Shown here in pieces: positions 1-5,969 of a stretch of 8,615 bases of DNA. The notes beneath the pieces were generated by a model. It was not told the origin of the DNA, made no database searches, and saw only the letters and a list, made by a program, of their open reading frames with translations. The stretch covers positions 1 through 8,615 of the forward strand of contig JABIQT010000849.1 in assembly GCA_018667995.1 (NCBI GenBank). The letters are read 5' to 3'. The first letter of the stretch is position 1, and each line of letters opens with the position of its first letter. Made by a program: the position numbers and the translations under genes. The stretch is from Candidatus Latescibacterota bacterium. GTDB taxonomy: Bacteria > JAAXHH01 > JABIQT01.

Positions 1-396
1 CCACAGGAAGGTACCGTATTCATGACTAATCTATATCAACACGCTATACCAATGGGTATCAGCGCATTTCAATCCGATTACCCAGATCCGCACAACTTGC
101 TAGCCATGGTTTGGCATTCTCAACCAGTCGGCCACGGTCGACACGCATGGCGAAATCCCACGTTTGATGCCCTGGTCGATGGAGCCGACCACGAAATGGA
201 TCAGGAGGCACGCATGAACAAGTACGCTGAAGCCGAACGGCTCTTGGCAGACGATGTTGGTGGGGCTTTCCTTTTTCATACCGTGCTGGCACAATTGCGT
301 AAGCCCAACATCAAGGGATTTGCTACCGCGAAAAGCGGCCATCAACCCTTCTTCTGGAACCACATCACCCACACCAGATTGTATGTGGGTAATTGA
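1..396 (+). CDS. Peptide/nickel-type ABC transporter solute-binding protein, C-terminal fragment (5'-truncated by window)
   Basis: The frame is open from base 1, before the first ATG at 22, so this is the last 131 codons of a longer gene; family members usually have about 500-550 residues. The visible end matches the C-terminal lobe of SBP_bac_5 (DppA/OppA-like) proteins. It has a Tyr-x-Asp-Pro motif with an Asn-Leu-Leu (SDYPDPHNLL) and an Asn-x-x-Phe-Asp-x-Leu-Val segment. These are followed by an Arg-x-x-x-Tyr-x-x-Ala-Glu-x-Leu-Leu helix and a closing 'LRKPNIKGF' strand typical of the family. Such proteins bind oligopeptides or similar solutes in the periplasm and hand them to an ABC permease. 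No permease or ATPase gene follows, so any partners lie upstream of the window. Substrate cannot be read from this part. Family assignment is fairly sure; ligand is unknown. Confidence 0.85.
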   Translation, partial: PQEGTVFMTNLYQHAIPMGISAFQSDYPDPHNLLAMVWHSQPVGHGRHAWRNPTFDALVDGADHEMDQEARMNKYAEAERLLADDVGGAFLFHTVLAQLRKPNIKGFATAKSGHQPFFWNHITHTRLYVGN

Positions 397-426
397 TGGG
401 CCTTGCTCGTTTGCTTGCATAGCTTA

Positions 427-449
427 CCTCGGTTTCGAGGCCATTTTTT
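427..449 (+). terminator. Weak intrinsic terminator after the solute-binding protein gene
   Basis: A short hairpin, CCTCG (427-431) and CGAGG (436-440) around a GTTT loop, is followed by CCA and a run of six T (444-449). It lies 30 bases past the stop codon at 394-396. The 5-bp stem is short and two C and an A separate it from the T run, so efficiency is doubtful, but position and orientation fit the end of that transcript. Confidence 0.5.
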
Positions 450-566
450 AGCTTGACAAGAAGTCGGCATGACATTATTTCTGATATGCTGTTCCCGATA
501 GGAAATTGCTGGTTTGCGGGGATGACACAAAACATAAAGTATTCACACGTCAGGTGATTATTGACG

Positions 567-585
567 GTTTGCGTCCCTCGCAAAC
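567..585. repeat. Perfect 7-bp inverted repeat with 5-nt loop
   Basis: GTTTGCG (567-573) and CGCAAAC (579-585) are exact reverse complements around TCCCT. No T run follows on either strand, so it does not look like an intrinsic terminator. It could be an RNA hairpin in a leader or a protein-binding dyad. It lies 141 bases upstream of the TTGACA box at 726. Only the symmetry is seen; function is unknown. Confidence 0.5.
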
Positions 586-639
586 ACGAATACTCCGATT
601 GTAACAAACGTTAAACGAAAATCTTCGGTTCTATGTATG

Positions 640-663
640 GAAATGGACCAATTGGTCTATTTC
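640..663. promoter_or_regulatory. Near-perfect 24-bp palindrome, candidate operator
   Basis: The core GACCAATTGGTC (646-657) is a perfect 12-bp palindrome. It extends outward through one mismatched pair (G645/T658) to GAAAT on the left (640-644) and ATTTC on the right (659-663), giving 11 of 12 matched pairs in a 24-bp dyad. Symmetry without a spacer loop is typical of a dimeric repressor or activator site rather than an RNA hairpin. It lies about 60 bases upstream of the TTGACA box of the following operon, a position compatible with either activation or repression. No regulator gene is in the window, so the binding protein cannot be named. Confidence 0.55.
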
Positions 664-725
664 ATATTTCTTGTGTAACCGGGTCGGCGCTGTGATTGAG
701 AGCACCGTATCTCGGCAGACAAAAT

Positions 726-754
726 TTGACAGCACTGTTGTTCTTTAATAACAT
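726..754 (+). promoter_or_regulatory. Candidate sigma-70-type promoter for the 763-3991 operon
   Basis: A consensus TTGACA (726-731) is followed after exactly 17 bases by TAACAT (749-754), which matches 4 of 6 positions of TATAAT including the key first, second and last. Transcription would begin at about 760-762, almost on the ATG at 763, which would give a leaderless or nearly leaderless mRNA. The -10 box is imperfect, so confidence is moderate. Confidence 0.5.
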
Positions 755-762
755 GGATTACC

Positions 763-1041
763 ATGTTTCGAGTTAAGTCGGCGCGGCAAATAATTGGGTT
801 CACCGTCGCACTCATGCTGATTGCAACTGGTGTGATGTTGACGACAGGGATGCTGGTTCCTGTGTTTGTCCAAACCGAACGTATGCAGTTTATGTTTGGC
901 ATTACAGTAATACTATTTGGCTTGTTTAGATTCGTTTCTGCCTACTTTGCCGTGAAGCGCGAGCAGAAATGGATAGAGGATGATTCATGGAAAAATCAAC
1001 CCACAGATTCCTCATCCGGCAATTCATCTCCGCCCTTGTAG
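763..1041 (+). CDS. Small two-helix inner-membrane protein of unknown function
   Basis: The 92-residue product has a basic N-terminus (Arg3, Lys5, Arg8), a hydrophobic helix at about 10-36 and a second at about 43-63. A charged segment (KREQKWIEDD) and a Ser/Pro-rich tail follow. The positive-inside rule puts both ends in the cytoplasm. No catalytic motif is visible and I do not recognise a named family. The ATG at 763 has no Shine-Dalgarno sequence, and no ATG or GTG lies upstream in frame nearby; the promoter boxes end at 754, so a leaderless start is plausible. Its last 55 bases overlap the start of the lipoprotein gene in another frame, which suggests translational coupling and a shared role. 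The sequence pattern supports a real membrane protein; function is unknown. Confidence 0.7.
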   Translation: MFRVKSARQIIGFTVALMLIATGVMLTTGMLVPVFVQTERMQFMFGITVILFGLFRFVSAYFAVKREQKWIEDDSWKNQPTDSSSGNSSPPL

Positions 1042-1907
1042 TCCTTGTCTTTGTTGCAGGCTGCACGGAGGAGGAGCCGACTGAGACCGCCACACGAGGT
1101 TACCTTTCGGTGTCAAGTTCTGAAACGGTGTTCCCTTACACGGAACGCTGCGGCATTGCTTTTACGTCCGTCTACAAGAAATCCTATATTGACGTTAAAA
1201 GGTCAACGGCGCGAGAGTCGCTTGTTTCGTTGTCGGAAGGAAAAAGCCGGGTCGCCGTAATGTCCCGGGATCTCAACGAATTTGAACTGGAAGACATGAA
1301 GGACATCGCGGCAGTAAATGAAAAGACATTCCAGTATCGCACGATTGCCCATGATGCCGTAACCATTATTGTACACGGCGATAATCCGGTTGAGAAACTC
1401 ACGTTCAGTCAGTTGGAAGGCATTTATTCGGGTGAGATTACAAACTGGAAAGATGTGGGGGGGGAAAGTCGGCGCATCCGTCCCCTGGTGCGCGACAGGA
1501 ATTCGGGTACGTATGAAGTCTTTCAGGACCGGGTGCTGAACAAAGGCAAATATGGCGCAACAGCCTACCCCTGTAGCACTATATCTGAGATAACAAGAAT
1601 TGTAGAGTACGACCGCGGTGCCATTGGTTGCGCCGGGTTGATGTTGATCAAACGCGGCTATTTGAAAGCCATCGCAATAGCGGAGGACGATGAAGGTCCA
1701 TTCGTTGTTCCATCACAGAAGTCGATACATGAGGAGACGTATCCGCTACGCCATCCAATCGTTGTATCCTATTTCAGAACGCGAGAGATGGATCTGGTGA
1801 AGGGCTTTGTAACCTACTTAATGGAGGCAAAGGGCCAGACCCTCGCAATGAATCAGGGAATCCTTCCGGCCACGATGCCGGTACGAATTGTAGAGATGAA
1901 GAGGTAG
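987..1907 (+). CDS. PstS-like phosphate-binding-fold lipoprotein
   Basis: The 306-residue protein starts at ATG 987, with GAGGA (976-980) six bases upstream. A signal peptide ends in the lipobox Val23-Ala24-Gly25-Cys26, so it should be a lipid-anchored periplasmic protein. The rest matches the PstS-like periplasmic-binding fold (PBP_like_2). An Ser-Glu-Thr-Val-Phe-Pro loop lies at 45-50 where PstS has its Thr-Phe-Pro anion loop, followed by 'MSRDL' at 92-96 and 'LEGIYSGEITNWKDVGG'. Arg169-x-x-x-Ser173-Gly174-Thr175 aligns with the Arg135/Ser139-Gly-Thr141 phosphate contacts of E. coli PstS. Binding of phosphate or a similar oxyanion is therefore likely. No pstC, pstA, pstB or phoU gene is present; the neighbours are a small membrane protein (55-base overlap), an exported TPR protein (26-base gap to its ATG at 1934) and a Ton system. 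A structural, sensory or delivery role beside the Ton machinery is an alternative to ABC uptake. Confidence 0.85.
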   Translation: MEKSTHRFLIRQFISALVVLVFVAGCTEEEPTETATRGYLSVSSSETVFPYTERCGIAFTSVYKKSYIDVKRSTARESLVSLSEGKSRVAVMSRDLNEFELEDMKDIAAVNEKTFQYRTIAHDAVTIIVHGDNPVEKLTFSQLEGIYSGEITNWKDVGGESRRIRPLVRDRNSGTYEVFQDRVLNKGKYGATAYPCSTISEITRIVEYDRGAIGCAGLMLIKRGYLKAIAIAEDDEGPFVVPSQKSIHEETYPLRHPIVVSYFRTREMDLVKGFVTYLMEAKGQTLAMNQGILPATMPVRIVEMKR

Positions 1908-1921
1908 TCCGTATTAACTCT

Positions 1922-1926
1922 GGAGG
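1922..1926 (+). promoter_or_regulatory. Shine-Dalgarno site that decides the TPR gene start
   Basis: GGAGG at 1922-1926 is one base from an ATG at 1928, too close for initiation, and seven bases from the in-frame ATG at 1934. The second ATG is therefore the likely start. The resulting N-terminus, Met-Arg-Phe-Arg-Phe, also makes a cleaner signal-peptide n-region. Confidence 0.75.
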
Positions 1927-1933
1927 TATGATC

Positions 1934-3991
1934 ATGAGGTTCAGATTTCTAAAAGTTAGCCGTAGTGCATTATTCGGCATTTTACTGGGTGCGATTGTTT
2001 CAGTAGCACTCTCAGCGCCACCGTCATCCGCCCAGGACTATAAGCCGGCCCAGGCCGCTATAGATTCTAAGGACTGGGATTCTGCTATTTCCCAGCTCCG
2101 TACGATTCTGACAGACAAACCCAAATCCCATGAAGGCCATTATCTCCTTGGTTTGGCTCTGAAGGGAAATGGACAGTTGGATGAGGCTCTGACCGAATTT
2201 GGTATTTCAGTTGATCGCAAAGGCAAATTTGTCCCAGCCAGGTATGAATTGGCCATGATGCAGATCGATAGAGGACTCTATGATGAAGCCGCTGAAAACC
2301 TAGCCGAAGCGGAAAAGCGCTCAAAGGGTAAGGAAGCGCGTGTGTTCTACGCTCAGGGCTTGATGATGGCTAAGCAAAGCAATGAGTTGACTGAGAATGG
2401 TGGAGCGGCTGCCGACATAAAGCAGTTGCAGTCTGCGGCGAGAAACCTGATGACGAAAGCGATGGCCCTGGAGCCTGGTAGTACAGTCTTTGTTCGAGGT
2501 CTTGGCGATGTCTACCGCGAAATGAAGGTGTGGGGCATGGCCATCAATCAATACAAGAAAGCCTTGGCGATGAGTCCAGGGTCTTCAGATGCAGCGGTTA
2601 CTCACTATCAGTTGGGGCAGTTGCATTTCGAAAGTCGCCAATTTAATGAGGCCGTGGCGGCCTACGAAAAAGCGACGGCGATCGATCCCTCGATCACGGA
2701 TGCTTGGTTCCAGCAGGGCTACATCTATTATCTGGCAAAGCAGTACGTCCGAGCAGAGAAGCCGTTGCGCCGTACACTTACAACGTGGCCTGACAAATTC
2801 GAAGCCAATTACTATCTGGCAGAATCACTTAACCAGACCAAGAGAATCAAGATGGCTGTGCCGTTTTATGAGAAGGCCCTGTCGATCGATGATTCTCATC
2901 CAGATGCGGTAAAGTGTTACTCTCCCATGGCTGAAGGTCTTGTTGCAGATGGAGAGTATGAGAAGGCACACGCTGCATACACGCGTGCCGTTGAGCAGGA
3001 ACCTGAGAACTTCGACTTGGTCTATGGCCTTGGTTGGGTTAAGTCGCAGGCTGACATTGGCGATTACGATAATGCCAAAGTCTATCTGGAAAAGGCCATC
3101 GTTATTGACCCCACATCCGAGAAGCCAGTGATTCAGATCGCATTGGTCGATCTGGAGCTGGGCAATTACGCGAATGCGGTTCCGAACTTGAAGCGGGCGA
3201 TTGAGTTGAAGCCTGGCGATCAGAACCCATACTATTATCTGGGAGATGCTTATATCAAGCAGCAGCTGTACGAAGACGCCGTAACGTCCGTACAGGAAGT
3301 TCTGGAGCCAGCCATCATAGAACAGGAAGACGAGTCAGTCAAGAGCAGGCTCACTAACGTCTACTTCCAGCTTGGGCAGCTGCTGTTTAAAGAAAAACAA
3401 TATGCGCCGTCCATTGCGTTCTTCCAGCAGCGTATTGCGCATGATTCGACCTATCACCCGGCCTACTATAATATGGGGCTGGCTGCTTTGGTCGGCAGTG
3501 ACTATGCAACGGCGAGAGACGCCCTTTCGAAAAGTCTGGAACTCAAGATGCCGGAGCTTGAACCCGCCCAAATGGCTGCGGCTGATGGCGATTCTACCGC
3601 ACTCATTGCGGTTTCCAAGGCGCTGCTCCAGAATAAGGGCTATCTGGGTACCTCCTATATCGCTTTGAAGGACTACCGGTCTGCCCGTCCCATCTACGAA
3701 GATATTCTGACCAACGATCCCGAGAATCACGACGCTCGATATCGGATGGGATTCATGCACGTGGTCAATAAGAACTACTCGGCGGCTATTGGGCACCTCA
3801 AGACAGCCGTCAAAGTCAAACCGGACAACTCAGCATACCAGCTTATGCTGGCTCAGGCCTACACCAATTCACAGCAACTGGCGTCTGCGGTACGACACTA
3901 TCGAGAAGTATTGAGAATCCAGCCGGACAATGATACGGCCAGAGCCCAGCTCAATACCGTTCAAGAAGCTTTGGACGCCGCTCAAGACTGA
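1934..3991 (+). CDS. Large exported TPR-repeat protein
   Basis: From ATG 1934 the product has 685 residues. A basic start (Arg2, Arg4, Lys7, Arg10), a hydrophobic core at about 12-28 and a Ser-Ser-Ala33/Gln34 junction form a Sec signal peptide, so the mature protein should be periplasmic. The rest is almost entirely tetratricopeptide repeats of about 34 residues, roughly a dozen or more, seen as recurring patterns such as 'AHAAYTRAVEQEPENFDLVYGLGWV', shown here shorter as 'AVAAYEKATAIDP', 'AVPNLKRAIELKPGD' and 'AVRHYREVLRIQPDN'. There is no later membrane segment or enzyme domain. TPR superhelices serve as protein-protein scaffolds. The gene lies between the PstS-like lipoprotein and exbB, so it may link the lipoprotein and the Ton motor or organise the cell envelope; this is inference from position. 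The repeat class and export signal are clear; partners are unknown. Confidence 0.88.
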   Translation: MRFRFLKVSRSALFGILLGAIVSVALSAPPSSAQDYKPAQAAIDSKDWDSAISQLRTILTDKPKSHEGHYLLGLALKGNGQLDEALTEFGISVDRKGKFVPARYELAMMQIDRGLYDEAAENLAEAEKRSKGKEARVFYAQGLMMAKQSNELTENGGAAADIKQLQSAARNLMTKAMALEPGSTVFVRGLGDVYREMKVWGMAINQYKKALAMSPGSSDAAVTHYQLGQLHFESRQFNEAVAAYEKATAIDPSITDAWFQQGYIYYLAKQYVRAEKPLRRTLTTWPDKFEANYYLAESLNQTKRIKMAVPFYEKALSIDDSHPDAVKCYSPMAEGLVADGEYEKAHAAYTRAVEQEPENFDLVYGLGWVKSQADIGDYDNAKVYLEKAIVIDPTSEKPVIQIALVDLELGNYANAVPNLKRAIELKPGDQNPYYYLGDAYIKQQLYEDAVTSVQEVLEPAIIEQEDESVKSRLTNVYFQLGQLLFKEKQYAPSIAFFQQRIAHDSTYHPAYYNMGLAALVGSDYATARDALSKSLELKMPELEPAQMAAADGDSTALIAVSKALLQNKGYLGTSYIALKDYRSARPIYEDILTNDPENHDARYRMGFMHVVNKNYSAAIGHLKTAVKVKPDNSAYQLMLAQAYTNSQQLASAVRHYREVLRIQPDNDTARAQLNTVQEALDAAQD

Positions 3992-4223
3992 AATGCCCGT
4001 AAACAGAAACTGAAGTTAGACCGTATTATAATTCAAGAATGTGATTCCCTCGGGGTGTCATTGTAGCCCGGTTTAAATGATCGGGAGAAAGGTGGTGGTA
4101 TTAGGATCAGGATCGACCTGATACTTTGAGTTTCCGAAGATCCAAGTTTGCAATGGCATACATGCCAGTGTTCTTTCATCAATTGCTCTAGTCATTTGTT
4201 CTAGTCATTTTAAGGAGAAGGAA
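3992..4223 (+). other. Spacer between the TPR gene and exbB with small dyads
   Basis: These 232 bases hold no supportable gene. Visible elements are a consensus -10 hexamer TATAAT (4027-4032) without a recognisable -35 at 16-18 bases, and a perfect 6-bp hairpin ATCAGG/CCTGAT (4106-4111, 4117-4122; 5-nt loop) without a T run. There is also a dyad TGGCAT-AC-ATGCCA (4154-4167) and a 13-bp tandem repeat (4187-4210). No good terminator is seen, so read-through from the TPR gene is possible, with an additional promoter for the Ton genes also possible. Confidence 0.5.
4187..4210 (+). repeat. 13-bp-period tandem repeat just upstream of the exbB ribosome-binding site
   Basis: TCTAGTCATTT occurs at 4187-4197 and again at 4200-4210, a period of 13 bases with the units separated by GT. 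The second copy ends two bases before the AAGGAG ribosome-binding site of exbB (4212-4217). It may be a simple slippage duplication or a pair of protein sites; the sequence does not decide. Confidence 0.6.
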
Positions 4224-4940
4224 ATGCGGCCAGGAACATTTATCACGATTATTCTCGGACTCTGTTTCATATTTTCATACTTTATTTACGAGTACATGCT
4301 TCCGCAGTTTATTAAAGATGGAGGCGTGGTGGTGATTCTGCTCATGGTGCTGACCATGATGGACATTACGTTTATCGTGGAAAGATCACTCACCATGCGA
4401 AAAGCGAAAGGAAAGCGCTCACAGGTACAGTTCCTTAAAGACACGATGGAATCCATTCGAAAGAATGATATTGCCAAGTCCATTGAGCTCTGCAATGCTC
4501 AGCGGGGTACCATGGCGAATGTGTTAAGAGCTGGCCTCGAGAGATATCAGACCATTTCTGATGAAAACCTCACCAGCGATCGCCAGGTTGCGGAAGTTCG
4601 CCGTGCCTTTGATGAAGCCAATGCGTTGGAGATGCCGCTGCTGGAACGCAATCTCATAGGTCTGCAGACAATAGCCACCATCGCTACTCTGGTGGGTTTG
4701 CTGGGAACAACCATAGGAATGATTCGTGCGTTTGAAGCCATGGCCCAGGAAGGCGCACCCGATGCCCTTCAGTTGGCCCTTGGTATATCAGAAGCTCTTA
4801 TCAACACAGCAGGTGGTTTGGCCGCAGCAATTATGGGTATCGTGGCCTACAACTTCTTCATCAACAAAGTGGATACCTTCACGTATGCAGTTGATGAAGT
4901 TTCACAAGAAGTTGTGGCAATTCTGACTGGCCGTAACTAG
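4224..4940 (+). CDS. exbB: ExbB/TolQ/MotA-family proton channel subunit
   Basis: The 238-residue product is the inner-membrane motor subunit that, with ExbD, converts ion flow into work on TonB. AAGGAG (4212-4217) sits six bases before the ATG. Hydrophobic segments lie at about 5-26, 33-52, 145-170 and 187-212. The last two carry the family core: 'TLVGLLGTTIGMIRAF' with Thr162 (matching E. coli ExbB Thr148) and 'GISEALINTAGGLAAAI' with Glu190 and Thr195 (matching Glu176 and Thr181). 'FIVERSLTM' after the second segment is also typical. The first segment is extra compared with three-helix E. coli ExbB; similar longer proteins occur in Bacteroidota-like relatives. The exbD genes follow after 42 bases. 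TolQ or MotA roles are less likely because a TonB gene, not tolA or motB, ends the operon. Confidence 0.93.
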   Translation: MRPGTFITIILGLCFIFSYFIYEYMLPQFIKDGGVVVILLMVLTMMDITFIVERSLTMRKAKGKRSQVQFLKDTMESIRKNDIAKSIELCNAQRGTMANVLRAGLERYQTISDENLTSDRQVAEVRRAFDEANALEMPLLERNLIGLQTIATIATLVGLLGTTIGMIRAFEAMAQEGAPDALQLALGISEALINTAGGLAAAIMGIVAYNFFINKVDTFTYAVDEVSQEVVAILTGRN

Positions 4941-4982
4941 AGCGTCATTACAACGACAGTCTGAGTTCAAGGAGAACCCAAA

Positions 4983-5474
4983 ATGGCCAAAGGCAAGAAG
5001 TCGCATCCGCCGGTGTTCTTAGATATGACACCTATGGTGGATATCGCCTTTCTCCTGTTGATTTTCTTCATGGCTACCACGCAGTTCAAGGAACCGGAGT
5101 CGATTCCGATTCTTTTGCCGGACTCTCATTCGGTAATTGAGCTGCCACAGTCAGACGTGTTGATTATCACGGTAGGAAAGAAGCCTGAGAATCAAATCTT
5201 CTGGCGCTTGGAGCCACAGCCGGAAGTGGCTATTCGCGTACCTGAAATGAAGAAAGCAGTGATAGAAGCGAGGGTTAGGAATCCTAAACTTCGCATTGCG
5301 ATTAAAGGTGACCGGGAAGCTGAGTTTGGCATCATCAGTGATATCATGGATATCATGCAGGAAACCAATAATACGCGCTTTAATCTGATCACCAATTTTG
5401 AGGATGATCCGAAATCGGCACCAGATGGGGAAGCCCGCGGGCCGGTGGGTGACAATGAATTTGCAAGGAGGTGA
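4983..5474 (+). CDS. exbD: ExbD/TolR-family biopolymer transport protein, first copy
   Basis: The 163-residue protein has a short basic cytoplasmic start, one transmembrane helix at about 16-33 and a periplasmic domain. 'DMTPMVDIAFLLLIFFM' is the family signature, and Asp20 corresponds to the ion-carrying Asp25 of E. coli ExbD. AAGGAG (4969-4974) lies eight bases before the ATG. The periplasmic part has the usual small ExbD fold pattern ending near 'NTRFNLITNF', then adds a charged tail of about 28 residues (Asp/Glu/Gly/Pro-rich, ending Ala-Arg-Arg). Its stop codon overlaps the ribosome-binding site of the second exbD. It should pair with the second copy inside the ExbB ring; whether as homo- or heterodimer is not visible. 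Confidence 0.92.
   Translation: MAKGKKSHPPVFLDMTPMVDIAFLLLIFFMATTQFKEPESIPILLPDSHSVIELPQSDVLIITVGKKPENQIFWRLEPQPEVAIRVPEMKKAVIEARVRNPKLRIAIKGDREAEFGIISDIMDIMQETNNTRFNLITNFEDDPKSAPDGEARGPVGDNEFARR
5465..5474 (+). promoter_or_regulatory. Extended Shine-Dalgarno supporting the GTG start of the second exbD
   Basis: AAGGAGGTGA is a ten-base match to the anti-Shine-Dalgarno end of 16S rRNA and includes the TGA stop of the first exbD. It lies six bases before GTG 5481 (nine from the GGAGG core). No ATG occurs in frame before residue 30, inside the conserved motif, so GTG is the start. The overlap implies coupled translation of the two ExbD subunits. Confidence 0.85.
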
Positions 5475-5480
5475 GGTCAC

Positions 5481-5969
5481 GTGGCAGCAGTTAACGCACC
5501 AAAGAGAAGTACCAAGGGTGAAGGCGGCAAGAAGCCCAAGAAGGCCAGAGCCAATGTCCAGATCGATATGACACCGATGGTGGATATTGCTTTCCTTCTG
5601 CTCATCTTCTTCATGGTTACCACGGTGTTTCGGACGCCCCAGACTATGGAGCTGAATATTCCGCCGAGCGATCAGACGGTAGAGATTGCAGAGTCGAATG
5701 TGCTGACCTTGCGCCTCATGGAAGATGACAAAGCGTATTGGAATGTGGGCAAGGATTTTCCTGAAGAGATCGCTTTCGATGAGATCGTAAAGTTGATTCA
5801 GGATGAAGTCGAAGAAAATGACAAGCTCGTCACATTGATAAAAATCCAGAGATCGGCCTCGTATAACCAGATGGTCAATATCATGGATGAAATGCAGGTT
5901 GGCGAGATCGATCGATTCAGTATTACTGTGATGGAACAGGAAGAAGTTGAGGAGGTATTTGGGTCATGA
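5481..5969 (+). CDS. exbD: ExbD/TolR-family biopolymer transport protein, second copy
   Basis: The 162-residue product starts at GTG 5481 behind an unusually strong ribosome-binding site. A Lys/Arg/Gly-rich cytoplasmic leader of about 26 residues precedes the helix at about 31-48. The signature 'DMTPMVDIAFLLLIFFM' recurs, with Asp35 as the predicted ion-carrying residue. The periplasmic domain is acidic and ends in a Glu-rich stretch ('MEQEEVEEVFGS'). It differs strongly from the first copy outside the motif, so the pair is an old duplication and probably non-redundant. It begins six bases after the first exbD stop, and its stop overlaps the tonB start as ATGA, so stoichiometric expression is expected. 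Confidence 0.92.
   Translation: MAAVNAPKRSTKGEGGKKPKKARANVQIDMTPMVDIAFLLLIFFMVTTVFRTPQTMELNIPPSDQTVEIAESNVLTLRLMEDDKAYWNVGKDFPEEIAFDEIVKLIQDEVEENDKLVTLIKIQRSASYNQMVNIMDEMQVGEIDRFSITVMEQEEVEEVFGS

Larger units (their letters stand above)
397..762. other. Intergenic control region without a supportable gene
   Basis: These 366 bases separate the solute-binding protein gene from the next operon. Short open frames on either strand here have no ribosome-binding site and no recognisable protein character. The region holds a weak terminator (427-449), a hairpin-forming repeat (567-585), a long palindrome (640-663) and a promoter-like pair of boxes (726-754), so it reads as a regulatory upstream region rather than coding DNA. 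No tRNA or other structured RNA was recognised. Confidence 0.7.

Noticed and set aside
453-481. TTGACA with TATTTC 17 bases downstream as a promoter
   Set aside because: The -10 box matches only three of six bases, and no gene starts within the following 280 bases.
987-1907. Naming the lipoprotein gene pstS
   Set aside because: The anion-binding motif fits, but no Pst transporter genes accompany it and many PstS-like paralogues are not the Pst binding protein.
3335-3796. 153-codon open frame on the minus strand
   Set aside because: It lies wholly antisense to the TPR gene, whose repeats are clear in the forward frame. It has no ribosome-binding site and no recognisable protein pattern.
4027-4032. 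Consensus TATAAT as an exbB promoter
   Set aside because: No -35-like hexamer lies at 16-18 bases and there is no extended -10 TGn. It is noted in the spacer entry but not called as a promoter.
4154-4168. TGGCAT as a sigma-54 -24 element
   Set aside because: The required GC of a -12 element is absent at the correct spacing; the sequence is better described as a short dyad.
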